Notes: generated from the letters alone by a model not told the origin. Shown: positions 23,261 to 33,710, counted from the stretch's first letter. The stretch is DNA of 64,000 nt from Bedellia somnulentella (GCA_963576735.1 OY755171.1:19318182-19382181), one strand, 5' to 3'. Made by a program: numbers and translations.

Positions 23261-23399
23261 ACCATATTAATTGATATATGTTTGTTTCTTTTTTTTATTC
23301 CGGATACATAAATAGCAGCCCTCGTAACTAGAGCAAACTACAAACTGAAAAAAAAATTCCAATCACGAAAAGAAAAAACAAGTACAACAATAATTTTCT

Positions 23400-23530
23400 G
23401 CCTAACAGTACATCCCAGACGCAATTTCCCGCGTACTGCATGACGTCACAAACTCTGACGACAGAGGTCGCCCACTCGCCGCCGCCATATTTCTCATTTT
23501 CCACGCGAAGCGGCCCAACTGCTCACCGAT
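23400..23530. promoter_or_regulatory. GC-rich island with CRE and PHO/YY1-type motif
   Basis: TGACGTCA lies at 23441-23448 and GCCGCCGCCATATTT at about 23478-23492, the latter like the motif in the island at 14270-14450. The composition is far GC-richer than the flanks. On the minus strand a good donor-like GTGAGC lies at its right side. It could be an alternative first exon or enhancer; no coding frame is supported. Confidence 0.3.
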
Positions 23531-24261
23531 AGATAGCCCCTATTGAATTTAACCATTTTCTCGGTAATGACACTGATTTATGTATAGCTGTTATTAAACG
23601 CATATCTATTGGAAATGGGAGCGTTTTCAGCGGTTATAGCTTTTCATTTTTTTGTTGTAACAGCCATATTTCATGTGAGTTTTGTTTGTTACATGACGTT
23701 GCTAAATAGTAGCATGTAAATTCTAGATTCATGGCTTTAAACCTGAAAAGAGAAGTTAGACTTATAGCTTATTCAGCCTGATGTGTTGTTGTATACCAGT
23801 AACCAGAGAAATTCTTATTATAAAATGAATAACGGGCTAAACCTCTGGCCGTATAAGGGCCCACATAATTATAACTTAAGCTATGGCATACTATATATAT
23901 TAATTTATTTATAGCGAAACAATACGAATGAAATATCTGTATAATGTATAATTCCCGGGAGAAAATATGGTCTATATTGGGAATCAAACTCACAACTACA
24001 CAAGCTAAAGCCATCAGCGCATGACGGTCGTCATCGAATACTGTTTGTTTCAATTGTACCGCTCGTTTGTTTATTAAACTTACGTATTTAATATTGTGCC
24101 ACAGTAGTCGTTACGTATAATATAATCCTTTGACAGTATAATTGGGTTAAGAACCTTTTCAAGCATCTATGTACTACTTTTAACAGATAAAAGTGTTGTG
24201 ATTAGACGCATTTGTACACCACTTGATATACTAAAGTGATTTTTTAACGCCATATTTATTT
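23531..24261. other. Gene-poor stretch, nothing recognised
   Basis: AT-rich with no coding-like frame and no repeat copies. Confidence 0.4.
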
Positions 24262-24511
24262 GCCGTGTAGTTTCGGTTTAGAATAGCACTACACCATTTC
24301 TTCCGGTGGGTGTACGTAAGATGCGACTAACGGTATGGGGCTATTAAGGGATTTTTGGGCGATACGGTTGGAGACCCATCACCAACAACCTTTATTTTTA
24401 CTATCTTTTCCCCACTCAAATTTCCAAAAGTGGCTGAGGAATTTCTAATTCTTTAGCTCTGGCTACCCCTTTTTGGGATTTATAGCCGTGAGTATATGTA
24501 TGTATGTATGT
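24262..24511 (+). repeat. Family A retroposon, full length
   Basis: A complete but moderately diverged copy. ATATTTATT flanks it on both sides (24252-24260 and 24512-24520). Confidence 0.85.
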
Positions 24512-25156
24512 ATATTTATTGCCTACAGTAACAGAAATACCCCAAAGAGTGGCTCGAGCTTACCTTAGAGAGGGCGTGATAGAAGCCGGGACTGATAGCT
24601 TAATTTACTCTCCATAACAGATAACCGTACATTTTTTTAAAAAAAAGAGTGTTCACCCTGCCATTACAAAATTAAACTAGTACATCTCCCAAATAAATTA
24701 GTGAACCCGAGACCGCCGAATCATGAGACTCCTAATTTAGTAAGACCACAAAGGAACGGAAGGAACATAATTTTTAGAGGGCGTACCTACATTTGAAAGA
24801 AATTAAATGGGCATCTATAGACCTAGTTTAAAAATATTACTGTCCTAAACTTACCTAAATGAATATCTTTACTGTGACTTAGTAATCGAAAAAAGGCCGC
24901 TGAAAAAACCGTTTAAAAAACATTTATCAGAATGTTTTGCTGTGCAATGTTTACAAGCATTATGCGCCATGCTTTCTTTGCACCGACCACCGCACTCGAC
25001 CGTGGTTGGCTGTTTGAGCAATTACCAATTGCATTCTTTACTGAGGGCAGCCAGCCGTGAGAGGTGCCTTTACGTAACCTTTACATCCTAGATCGACAGT
25101 TATTCAATTCAATATGACTAAATAAATCAACTTCTTATTTCTTATCGACTTGTGCT
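24512..25156. other. Gene-poor stretch, nothing recognised
   Basis: No coding-like frame and no repeat copies seen. Confidence 0.35.
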
Positions 25157-25220
25157 GAGGAGTTTTAAGCTCTGGCTACCATTTTTAGGGATTAATAGCC
25201 GTGAGTATATGTATGTATGT
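25157..25220 (+). repeat. Family A retroposon, short 5'-truncated tail copy
   Basis: Only AAGCTCTGGCTACC through GCCGTGAGTATATGTATG remains. TTCTTATTT occurs on both sides, so this is probably a severely 5'-truncated insertion. Confidence 0.7.
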
Positions 25221-27725
25221 TCTTATTTAGTTGGCGAGTTTATGACAAATTTATAACTCTTTGTTTGTAGTGTTTGTAAATAATTTTTACTGTCATTGAA
25301 ACCACAAATTTCTTTATCATTACTTCACACTTCTTCATCTACCCTTATTGCACACAGATTTCTTCTTTAAATTAATTTAGTTACTATTATTATTTATTTA
25401 GAAAAATGGTTATTTAGTTATTAGACATACAATAGAGGTAACTTTGTTATACAACGGCCATAACGCTAACTTAAGTGTCGTCCAAAGAAAGATATAAAAG
25501 TTGTAGAAACAGATATTAAGAGGAGAAATGTCTTTAAAATAATTCTATAAAAAATAAAAACCGTTAATAACTTCAATTATCATAAGTCATTAACGTATAG
25601 TCCCCTTAGCAATAAGATCTTTGTTAAGTCAGAAATAATTCTTCCTGCATAGGTGATTTCACGCAACTTCGTTCCTGCCCCGTCATTACGTAATTTTTAT
25701 TATATTTCTATAATATAGTGCCCTAGCAACTCAAGCGTATACATACACCAAGAAATACGTATAACAAGTTATTTTCCTGTCTGCTTTTTATGCTCCAATA
25801 GCTGCTCAAGGGGTCAATCTATATAAAAATATAGATATTACGGTTTTAATAACACTTAATTTGAAATTAAATTTATTTATTGTTGCATCATATCATTTAC
25901 CTTAACGTGATAATGGTATCGAAACATGATGTAACATAAACTTATTTGATACGATCTAATACCTAAATATTATATTATATCTCAATTTCTTTCATAAGCC
26001 TACCAACCACTCCAAAAATAAAAGGCTGATAGAGCGGTGGAAACCGTTTGGAAACGCGCTAAGTGAAAATTATGCCGTTGTCCTATAAATCACTAAAGTG
26101 CCTGCTATTTTTAGTTATAAAAAGTCTACTCACGAGTCACAATTAGCCAACTTAATTTCTCTTAAAGATCTTTCTTAAATCTGAATGTATGTGCACCCTC
26201 CACTGCTATTTATTAGCATTAACACTGAAAACTTCACAACTTAAGCGTCGTTCTATGTATGTGCGCAAAATATCATAACATTATTCATCTAACTCTTTAA
26301 TTCCATCCGTTTTTTTTTAAATTAGTTTAAATTGACTAAATGAAGTGATTCACATCCAAATATTGAAACACAATCCATTATCTTCGTCTGTACAGCACGA
26401 TGACGGAAGGAAGCTGCGTTATCATATCAGAGGAAACACATAACTGGCTTATAGAGATCACAATCATGTACCTCGTGTGTTTCAGATAATGAGTTTTGCT
26501 TGTCTTTGAGTGTTTTCCCCCACATTTTTATATAACACGTTGTTGACTTAGGTTAGGTATCTGTGCGTCACTTTATTTGTAATGTAATGAGTAAGATTAT
26601 TGTTTGCCTTGTTATGAAAAGACATCAGATGAAACAATAATTATATTGCGGATGTAATTCGACTGCATTTGTTTTATTACGAACTACGTTTGATTTTCCA
26701 TCTCAACATATTCGTAACTAAAGGTTTAAAAATGCAGAAACGTCGACGAAATTTCTTTTTTATTTCCTCTTAAAAAAATAGCTGTACAACTCCAAAGCCA
26801 AATTTGAATATTAACTTATTAAGAAATGACTCATGCTTTGCCTGTAACTGGCAACACACTAATTTTGAACCTAATAGGTTTTTCTCTCGCATCTCTCATC
26901 AAACATCTTCCGCCTATATAAATATTCTATATAGTCTTGATACGCTACCATTTGTTGTCTACTATCTGTCTATGCTCTCTTTTTACTAGTCTAACTATAA
27001 TAGTGAAGGGTAAATTGCACAGTGAGTACCCGGTACTCATGACGTAACCAGCGGGACACTCAATAATCCGATTACGAACGCATTCGTGTCACACACAGAA
27101 AGACGATCCAATACACAAGTAAACAGGGTGCTTTTATACGAGACATTAATACACTCGATTTCTTTACGGTAATTACAGCTTAATCTTATCATATTGAAGT
27201 ACATATTAATTTGTTTCGAATAAAGCTAAGCTAACGGGCATGAAGTTAATTTCGCATTGATGTGTTGATATGTTTGACAGTCAAAAGAAGACTACGAGCT
27301 CTGCTAAGTAATTATAAGCAATTTCTTGAAACTTTGTTTGTATTTAATTTAAGCTATCAATGGATTAGTCTTAGTTTAAAACTAGCATACTCTTAATATA
27401 TCCTAGCCTAAAAAAACCTCATTTAAACTTAAAACTTCTAAAACACCCTGTACACCAAAAAACTCCTTTTGTACCGTTCAAATAATACCATTGTCCGCGG
27501 GTCAATGTGTTCTATTAGCCGGTAATAAAGCTGAGAATTGCGTAATGAAGTTGCAAGTGCATCGTAAGCGGACGTGCGATGCGGCGGCATATTTCCACAC
27601 TCGTTCGACGTGACCGTGCTTTGTCACACGTGAGAAAGCATTCTTAAACCTCACATAGTCATGTTTTGAGGATTGTTTGTAGATTCGGCAAAATTGCCAC
27701 GATACTAATGACTCAAGGCCACTTT
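25221..27725. other. Gene-poor AT-rich stretch, nothing recognised
   Basis: About 2.5 kb with no coding-like frame of recognisable family and no repeat that recurs in this window. Confidence 0.4.
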
Positions 27726-27927
27726 CACGGCTCGAATCCCCGAAGGGGTGGTAGAGAAACTCATACTTCTGAGCATTCCGTGACATTTTTGTTATCTGCT
27801 GTCAACTAACGTTTTGCAGTACCCTCGTGGATGAACTGACGTCACGTTTTCTTTCACCGTTAAAAACCTTGATAAATTAACCATATAACGACTTCAGGAA
27901 AGACACATTGTTGAGTCAGACTACTGT
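27726..27927 (-). repeat. Family B SINE, diverged partial copy
   Basis: The minus strand shows the worn body and tail (the plus strand reads CGAATCCCCGAAGGGGTGGT at the tail, and TTTCACCGTTAAAAACCTTG further in). A TGACGTCA at 27837-27844 lies inside the SINE, so it is not counted as a regulatory site. Confidence 0.6.
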
Positions 27928-28474
27928 GTAGCTTGGTATTGGATTGGCACCACCGTGTATTAGTTTCCTGATGAACTCGAATACAAAAAGCTAAATTCTT
28001 ACTTCCAAAATTGACCAGAATTATGTATTCCAGCAATGATCAAACTGAGTTTAAAATATTAAGGACACAACTTTTTATGAAAGTGTCAAGATATTCAGGC
28101 ATCATATTATGATAAATGATGTGTGCTGATAAGTTCAAACGGTCGCATATATCACAATGTATTTGCAGTCTCTGGTTTACATTATATTCATCATTTTGAA
28201 ATGTATAATATCTTAATTTGAATATGGAAGAAGTCTTCATGAAATGATTTGTTTTTTCAAGTACAAGTTAACTAATTAAAAATAAAGAACTCTCAGTAAA
28301 TAATCCAGATCTAACTGAAAAATCTCTTTCAAGTCACACATTATGAATTCGTTAGAGTTAAAAGAATAGGGTTAAAATCTTGCGTAGGAACTCAAATTCC
28401 TATGAAAATTATATTTAATTTTAGTTCAAGCAATGTAACAGAGGATAAAAGTGGAAAATAATCCTATTTCAGAA

Positions 28475-28604
28475 GGGCAAGCACGAGCCGTGTTTAAACT
28501 AGTTATCGCGTGGGATAAAGCAGCCATCTCTTACTTACTTAGTATCGTATACTGCCATCTCAATCTAACCGTTATCGTGTCGATAAAATAGTGCTCGTGC
28601 TTGT
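28475..28604 (+). mobile_element. Family C MITE, best-preserved ends
   Basis: The left end GGGCAAGCACGAGC is mirrored by GTGCTCGTGCTTGT at the right. The body TTATCGCGTGGGATAAAGCA ... AACCGTTATCGTGTCGATA is shared with three other copies. About 130 bp, non-coding; no certain target-site duplication. Confidence 0.8.
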
Positions 28605-28799
28605 ACTGCAGAGCTCCTATAAATAAAAATGATTTTCCTTTATTAGATTGTCAAAGAGTTTTGGTTTTCTGGATTTAGTTCCTTACCTGACATTCATCTA
28701 CCCACGCCTCTATTCTTAGAAAGTTGTTGCCACTCTATTTTAATACTTATAGTAAGTCTTTTTTCATTAATGGTCTAAGGTAAAAGCTTATTCTAATAC

Positions 28800-28974
28800 A
28801 TACATACATACACATACTCACGGCTATAAATCCCAAGAAGCTAAGGAATTAAAAATTTTCAGTCACTTTTGGAAAATTGAGTGGGGAAAAGATGGTTAAA
28901 TAAAGGTTGTTAGTGATGGGTCTCCATTCGCATCGCCCAAAAATGGGGTAGTGCTATTCTAAGCCGACACAACA
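28800..28974 (-). repeat. Family A retroposon, internally deleted, with TSD
   Basis: CTTATTCTAATAC lies at 28787-28799 and 28982-28994. About 60 bp between the CATCGCCC block and the GGGGTAGTGC block are missing. Confidence 0.85.
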
Positions 28975-29117
28975 TTATTAACTTATTCTAATACTTACAC
29001 TTTATACGACTGACACTAATCAACGAATTAAAAATCAAATTGCACTAGTGTTGGATAAATCACCTAGCAGCCAATAAATCGAATGAGGCCGATTACTCGG
29101 CAAAGAATCGTTTGTAA

Positions 29118-29309
29118 GAGCGAGTCACGAGTCGAGTCGACAGTTACAATACAATCTATTGGAAATACCTAACGGGACCGCAATGGACTCCAGACGACTC
29201 TGTCTGCTCTGCTTTAGACTTCGTCAAGAATAACAATCGCCGCGAAAAACTACTAGAAACATTGCTGAATGCTAAATATGGAGAATTATTAGCCTCTTTG
29301 GTGTGTTGA
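29118..29309 (+). pseudogene. Unrecognised coding-like open stretch (63 codons, no start)
   Basis: An in-frame stop opens the frame and TGA closes it; no ATG lies inside. The peptide is well mixed and soluble-looking (PQWTPDDSVCSALDFVKNNN, then REKLLETLLNAKYGELLASL) and the DNA is GC-richer than its surroundings. It may be an exon of an unrecognised gene, a retroposed fragment, or chance. I do not recognise the family. Confidence 0.25.
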
Positions 29310-29428
29310 AACCTGCGAGTCGAACTATTAGTAAACAATAGACAAAAAAGATAAAGATTCATTGGCCATTACTTTTTAGAATTGTTTGAGAACTATTGTA
29401 ATGCGGTGAACAGAAAAAACAATTATTA

Positions 29429-29591
29429 AGAGTTTATTCCATTTGTCTGAATGAAGACGTCTGATAGCCACAGAATCTGAATTCAGACTAGTGGAATAAC
29501 GTTCAAACTGAAATTTGTGTAGTGGAATAACAAGCGTCTGCGGCAGTAACGTCTGAATTCAGCAACGACAAAGTGTAGTGGAATAAGCTCT
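29429..29591. mobile_element. MITE with TTA target duplication (163 bp)
   Basis: The terminal inverted repeat AGAGTTTATTCC (left) faces GGAATAAGCTCT (right), with TTA immediately outside both ends (29426-29428 and 29592-29594). GTGGAATAA recurs inside. A 3-bp TTA duplication fits PIF/Harbinger-type transposition. Confidence 0.65.
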
Positions 29592-29784
29592 TTAGTAACA
29601 TTTAAGTGAGTAAAAGGTATATCGATATTTTGCATTTTATAGATGTATTTATCGAATACACTGATACATCACTAAGCATTTGAAATATGTTTTTTTACTT
29701 TTTATGCTTTTCTATAAAACCGAAACAACGAAAGTTATTAAAACTCGTGCAATAGAACTGACAATTCCATGAGTTTTAATAAAC

Positions 29785-30030
29785 ATAACATATACTCACG
29801 GCTATAAATCCCTAGAAGGGGTAGCCAGAGTTAAGGAATTAGAAATTCCTCAGCCACTTTTGGAAATTGAGTGGGGAAAAGATGGTAAAGTAAAGGTTGT
29901 TGGTGATGGGTCTCCAGCCGCATCGCCCAAAAATCCCTTAAAAGCCCCAATACCGTTAGTCGCCTCTTACGTACACCCATCGGTAGAAACGGGGTGGTGC
30001 TATTCTTAGCCGACACTACACGGCAAAGAC
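29785..30030 (-). repeat. Family A retroposon, full length, with TSD
   Basis: AGTTTTAATAA flanks both sides (29772-29782 and 30031-30041). The copy is near consensus. Confidence 0.9.
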
Positions 30031-30189
30031 AGTTTTAATAACTTAAGGGAATATTCTATGTCCCTTATAATTGCCCGCATGTCTTTATTATGCAATAAAT
30101 ACCAAATGCAGCATATTTTATATGTTACAGTTTTAGTATATCTCTTTTGTTGGCTCAGAACTTGTTTGGGTGATATTTCTGTCTGATGT

Positions 30190-30248
30190 GGGCCTGTATG
30201 TATAGGGCTTTGTAAGTGATTGTTGGGCAATGCTGTTATTAGAGAAAT
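30190..30248 (+). repeat. Family A scrap
   Basis: Only GGGCTTTGTAAGTGATTGTT and GGGCAATGCTGTT resemble the middle of the family. Very decayed. Confidence 0.35.
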
Positions 30249-30265
30249 TTATCAACAATATTTTT

Positions 30266-30516
30266 GCTGTGTAATGTCGGCTTAGAATAGCACTACCCCA
30301 TTTCTTCCGGTGGCGACTGGGTTAAGAGGCGACTAACGGTATTGGGGCTTTTTATTGGATTTTTGGGCGATGCGGTTGGAGACCCATCACCAACAACCTT
30401 TATTTTACCATCTTTTCCCCACGCATCTTCCAAAAGTGGCTGAGGAATTTCTAATTCCTTAGCTCTGGCTACCCCTTCTAGGGATTTTCAGCCGTGAGTA
30501 TAAGTATGTATGTATG
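30266..30516 (+). repeat. Family A retroposon, full length reference copy
   Basis: It shows all parts in order: the head GTCGGCTTAGAATAGCAC, a box-B-like GGTTGGAGACC in the middle, the 3' block AAGTGGCTGAGGAATTTCTA, and a tail related to a LINE tail (GCTCTGGCTACCCC...GCCGTGAGTATAAG) with TATG repeats. TTATCAACAATA flanks both sides (30249-30260 and 30517-30528), the mark of target-primed retroposition. The element is non-coding. Confidence 0.9.
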
Positions 30517-30737
30517 TTATCAACAATACTTTTATACCACGACATTTTTCTCTAATTACTTTTAATATAGTGGCTTGGTTGTTTTTTGATATTAAAGCTG
30601 TCCCTCTTAAATGCGTTAGTATAACTTAGTAAGTAGGGCACAATTTAGTCACAAGTACAGCTAAGGAATGTTAGGGCTAGCCGATGAGATGAGTCACGCA
30701 TAGCAACTTTACCAGGCAACAGGATCTCGCATGAATC

Positions 30738-30772
30738 ATGGCCTTACCTGGAAAAAGAGAGAAAAATCTGGT
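30738..30772 (-). promoter_or_regulatory. Candidate recursive splice site (ratchet point), minus strand
   Basis: Read on the minus strand the sequence is a 15-base pyrimidine run, then CCAG directly abutted to GTAAGG (junction between 30748 and 30747). A 3' splice site fused to a 5' splice site with no exon between is the structure of the ratchet points known from long fly introns. It has the same strand as the CrebA-like exons and lies 20.6 kb upstream of the exon at 10192. Chance is not excluded. Confidence 0.35.
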
Positions 30773-31024
30773 TATGATAAGGAAAACAGAGATAAGTAAA
30801 AAGACAAGACAAAAAGATATTTGAGTAAACTTAAACACAACTTTCAATCAATATTTTAGAGCACAACATTAATACCAGAATGAAATTTAACTATAGAATC
30901 AATTGTTAGGACTATACATAATTCTTATCGCCATATTTACCCTTATCTCTCTAGTCTCTAGACCAGTTGAAAAACAGGCACAAATTATGATGTCAACTAC
31001 TGCATACTTACGACTAATATCTTA

Positions 31025-31190
31025 AAAAAGGGGTAGCTAATTCCTCAGCCCTTTTTAGTAATTTAAGGAGAAAATATATTAAAAGAAAGATCATTGATAA
31101 TGAGATTTCAAATGCATAGCCATTATGCATGCATATTTGTAGTCGCCTCATACGGCACCCAGCAATAGTGCTTCTAAGGCACTACCCCGA
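31025..31190 (-). repeat. Family A retroposon, strongly decayed
   Basis: The plus strand shows GGGGTAGCTAATTCCTCAGC, later GTAGTCGCCTCATACGGCAC and AGTGCTTCTAAGGCACTACC. The outline of the whole family is still visible. Confidence 0.5.
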
Positions 31191-31280
31191 AAAAGCGAAC
31201 TAACATCAATCACCAAAACCTTACCAACCCGATCACATCTCCTCCTCAATAATAATTAATACAAAAGTCAATTAATCGTA

Positions 31281-31533
31281 ATTTAATGTTTTTTGACATG
31301 AATTCCTCATGTGGGGAATTCCTACCTCCGAATTTTAACTTCGGAGGTAGGAAACGCAAACACTACTTGAACGTGTAAAAAAGAAACAAAGGATAGAGAA
31401 ATTTCGCGCTGGATGCCAACTGACACTGTAGCTCAGTTGGCAGAGCGACGGGGGCGTATACCCGAAGGTCGCGGGTTCGAACCCCGCCAGTGTCGAAATT
31501 TTTCTTTCCTTTAATAACATCTTTTATTTATGA
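31281..31533. repeat. Composite retroposon-like element carrying a tRNA-like unit, flanked by a 12-bp TSD
   Basis: CAATTAATCGTA lies on both sides (31269-31280 and 31534-31545). Inside are a hairpin (CCTACCTCCGAA...TTCGGAGGTAGG) and a tRNA-like unit at 31422-31494. A block CCCCACATGAGG also occurs downstream of the related sequence at 57585-57700, but in the opposite relative orientation. Confidence 0.6.
31422..31494 (+). tRNA. tRNA-like unit, probably a pseudo-tRNA or SINE head
   Basis: Acceptor arms GACACTG / CAGTGTC pair perfectly. The D arm (GCTC AGTTGGCA GAGC) and T arm (GCGGG TTCGAAC CCCGC) are perfect, and TTTTT follows at 31499. The anticodon arm is one nucleotide too long: CGGG and CCCG enclose eight bases, GGCGTATA, so no anticodon can be assigned. 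It lies inside a TSD-flanked element and a relative of its 3' half occurs at 57613-57650, so a retroposon origin is more likely than a working tRNA gene. Confidence 0.4.
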
Positions 31534-32114
31534 CAATTAATCGTATCGAGCTCCGACCTTTGAAAACTTTCTCTATGATCCAGTTTGTTGCGTGTCTATT
31601 GTAAGGACAAGCATTTCCACTTTCACACGAGCGCGCCTACTCTGTGCAACATTCATTCATCTCATACACAATGGCCTATGACTTATCGCGAGGCAATCGG
31701 TTAGCGTTGCGGAACGTATCGAAATGTACATACATCATGTATTTATATTATAACGGGGAATAGGTTTAGTGAAATTGTTTCAAATGAGCAGGCGACAGAA
31801 TAAAGAATGAAAAGTACACTTCTGAGAGACGATTGCTACAAATAGCATAATGATGATGATGAACACACAATAGCTGATGCATCATATAAATAAGTAAATG
31901 TTGGGATTGCAGGGGCAAAAAGGGATACAGAGAATTGGTAACACCAGTATTTGGCAGAGAACTCAGCGTCTCACCTCCAAGTATTTGTAAAAAATCCAAA
32001 AAAAAATCTTAAATTCCGGCTATCCCTATTTTGAAATTTACCGTCGTTCCAACATATGCGGTATCCTGTGCCAAAAAAGTAAAAAGTGAATACTCTGGCT
32101 AAGGAGTGACAAAT

Positions 32115-32310
32115 ATATCTTGCGACGTTCAGAAGTATTAGTACCTTTAGCACCCTTCGGGGAACATACATACATACATACAAATTCTCACGCCGTTAGT
32201 TCCCATTGGGGTAGGCAGAGACTATCGATCGCCACTTTGTACGATCCTGGCAAACCTCTCTAGCTTCATTCACATCCATCAATCTTTTCATACATGCTCT
32301 TTTATCCTTC
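32115..32310. repeat. Family B scrap (32115-32163, +) next to LINE 3' fragment (32165-32310, -)
   Basis: The left part keeps GTTCAGAAGTATTAGTACCT and CACCCTTCGGGG. The right part, on the minus strand, is the end of the LINE also present at 46430: CAGGATCGTACAAAGTGGCG ATCGATAGTCTCTGCC, then the tail ACGGCGTGAGAATTTGTATG. Confidence 0.7.
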
Positions 32311-32398
32311 GGGGAACTATGTCATTTATTTATCAGTTAAGTATCTATTTCTTTTGGTTATTTTTTTACTTTACAGTATTGTTTTTTTTGTACATGTG

Positions 32399-32590
32399 AC
32401 AGTCATGTGACAGTGTATTCGTACAAAACGGCGATAGGCCTGCCCCCTATCACGTGAGTACACTGTCTAAGCAAAACGTGGGTACCTTCTCTGGACACTA
32501 GATGGCGCTGCCATGTGAGTTCAGGAGTATTGGTACCTCTGCCAACCCCTTCGGGGAAAAATGGTGTGAACGTTTATGATGTTATGTTTT
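32399..32590 (+). repeat. Family B SINE, 5'-truncated
   Basis: It begins at TCATGTGACAGTGTATTCGT and continues to TGCCAACCCCTTCGGGG and GTTTATGATGTTATG. It lacks the tRNA-like head and is very close to the copy at 12745. Confidence 0.85.
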
Positions 32591-33148
32591 TTTGTACGTA
32601 TGTAAAGTTGCAATGAAACGAAAACATATTTTTTCTTTATTTTTTCTGTTTTTATGTTGTAAATACATGGGTTTATACAGTTTATACAACATAAAAATGT
32701 ATATTGCAATGTCAGATAACAACTTAAGTATCGATACGCAACGGGTGGGCCGCATTGCTTGCAAAGCGGATGTGTGCTGCAATCTACCTGTTTAATTAAT
32801 TTTGGCAATTTCAATGAAAATACATATAATTATTCACATCTGAATTAACATTACTATTACACCTTTCTTATTCAATCTTCTTTATGAACGTTTAAGTTAG
32901 TCAACACTAAAGCTATTAATTAACCATAATGCAGAGACTACGGAAAAACCAATTGTCCGTCACTGACAAAAAACATACGCTTTTAAATTTGAAAATCTAT
33001 ATCTATACACTATACATATTTTTACAATAAGTTTGTCGGGTACTTAAAGCGCACAACTATGGCAACTAGGACAACTTTACTCACATTAATCAATCCCTCC
33101 TACATACTCTTCTTTTAGCTTTTATGCCCATTCTCTTTCATCCATATA

Positions 33149-33240
33149 ACATACATACATATACTCACAGCTATACATCCCTAGAAGGTGTAGCCAGAGC
33201 TAAGAAATTAGAAATTCCTCAGCCACTTTTGGAAAGTTGA
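33149..33240 (-). repeat. Family A retroposon, 3' part only
   Basis: The tail (CATACATACATATACTCACA) through CTCAGCCACTTTTGGAAAGT is present; the rest is absent. Confidence 0.75.
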
Positions 33241-33607
33241 TCCTTATCACATCCTTCCAAAACGCCTTAAAATGTCATCATAACCGCTCGTACCAACAAA
33301 CACAACACTCCTGTATGTGACTAAAGAAACTAGCCAACCGATATACCAATGATCTAGTTATGCATATTAACGCAATCACGGTCCGATCGGAACAGTTAAT
33401 CGCAGCCAATTTTCCAGTGTAAATAGAAGGTTCGGCCCAACCCGCAGGTGGAGTGCCGGGTGACCTTCGAGCTCCATATACCGCGGCAACAGGCATTATG
33501 GCATTCATATCTTACTGTACGAAGACAAGGGAACTTATTCTGCTATGTTATAGGTCAGTTATGGCTAGAAATTTATGAGAAAGGTATTCGGAATTACTAT
33601 TTTTAAG
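33241..33607. other. Unrecognised GC-richer stretch
   Basis: About 33370-33500 is markedly GC-rich (GTGCCGGGTGACCTTCGAGC). A minus-strand open frame crosses it, but I recognise no family and see no splice sites that would support a gene. Confidence 0.3.
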
Positions 33608-33710
33608 GCTCTTTTAAAAGTTGAGTGGGGAAGTTTGGTCTAAGAAAGGATGGTCGATGATGAGTGTTCAGCTACTCCGCTAAATCCTAATAATCTTTAA
33701 AAGTAATTCG
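33608..33710 (-). repeat. Family A scrap, decayed
   Basis: The plus strand shows AAAAGTTGAGTGGGGAAG, AGGATGGTCGATGATG and CTCCGCTAAATCC, a worn minus-strand copy. Confidence 0.45.

Larger units (their letters stand above)
22031..23327 (+). mobile_element. Complete mariner-type DNA transposon
   Basis: Terminal inverted repeats share a perfect 27-bp core, ACGAGGGCTGCTATTTATGT + ATCCGGA, at 22033-22059 and inverted at 23299-23325. The left end follows a TA dinucleotide (22029-22030), the usual mariner target. The right end reads CCCTCGTAACTA, so one extra base or a small change blurs the matching TA. The whole element is about 1.3 kb, the normal mariner size, and encloses a single intact transposase. 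It shows no internal deletion and looks recent. Another possible reading of the extreme termini would shift the ends by one to two bases. Confidence 0.9.

Noticed and set aside
27837..27844. TGACGTCA as a further CRE
   Set aside because: It lies inside a decayed family B SINE and most likely derives from its sequence.
28676..28700. Third CAG|GTAAG fusion on the minus strand (near 28686)
   Set aside because: The upstream side lacks a pyrimidine tract (it reads GGTAGATGAATGTCAG), so it is not a credible recursive splice site.
32521..32814. Open frames on both strands near 32521-32814
   Set aside because: They overlap a family B SINE end and each other, and show no family motif.
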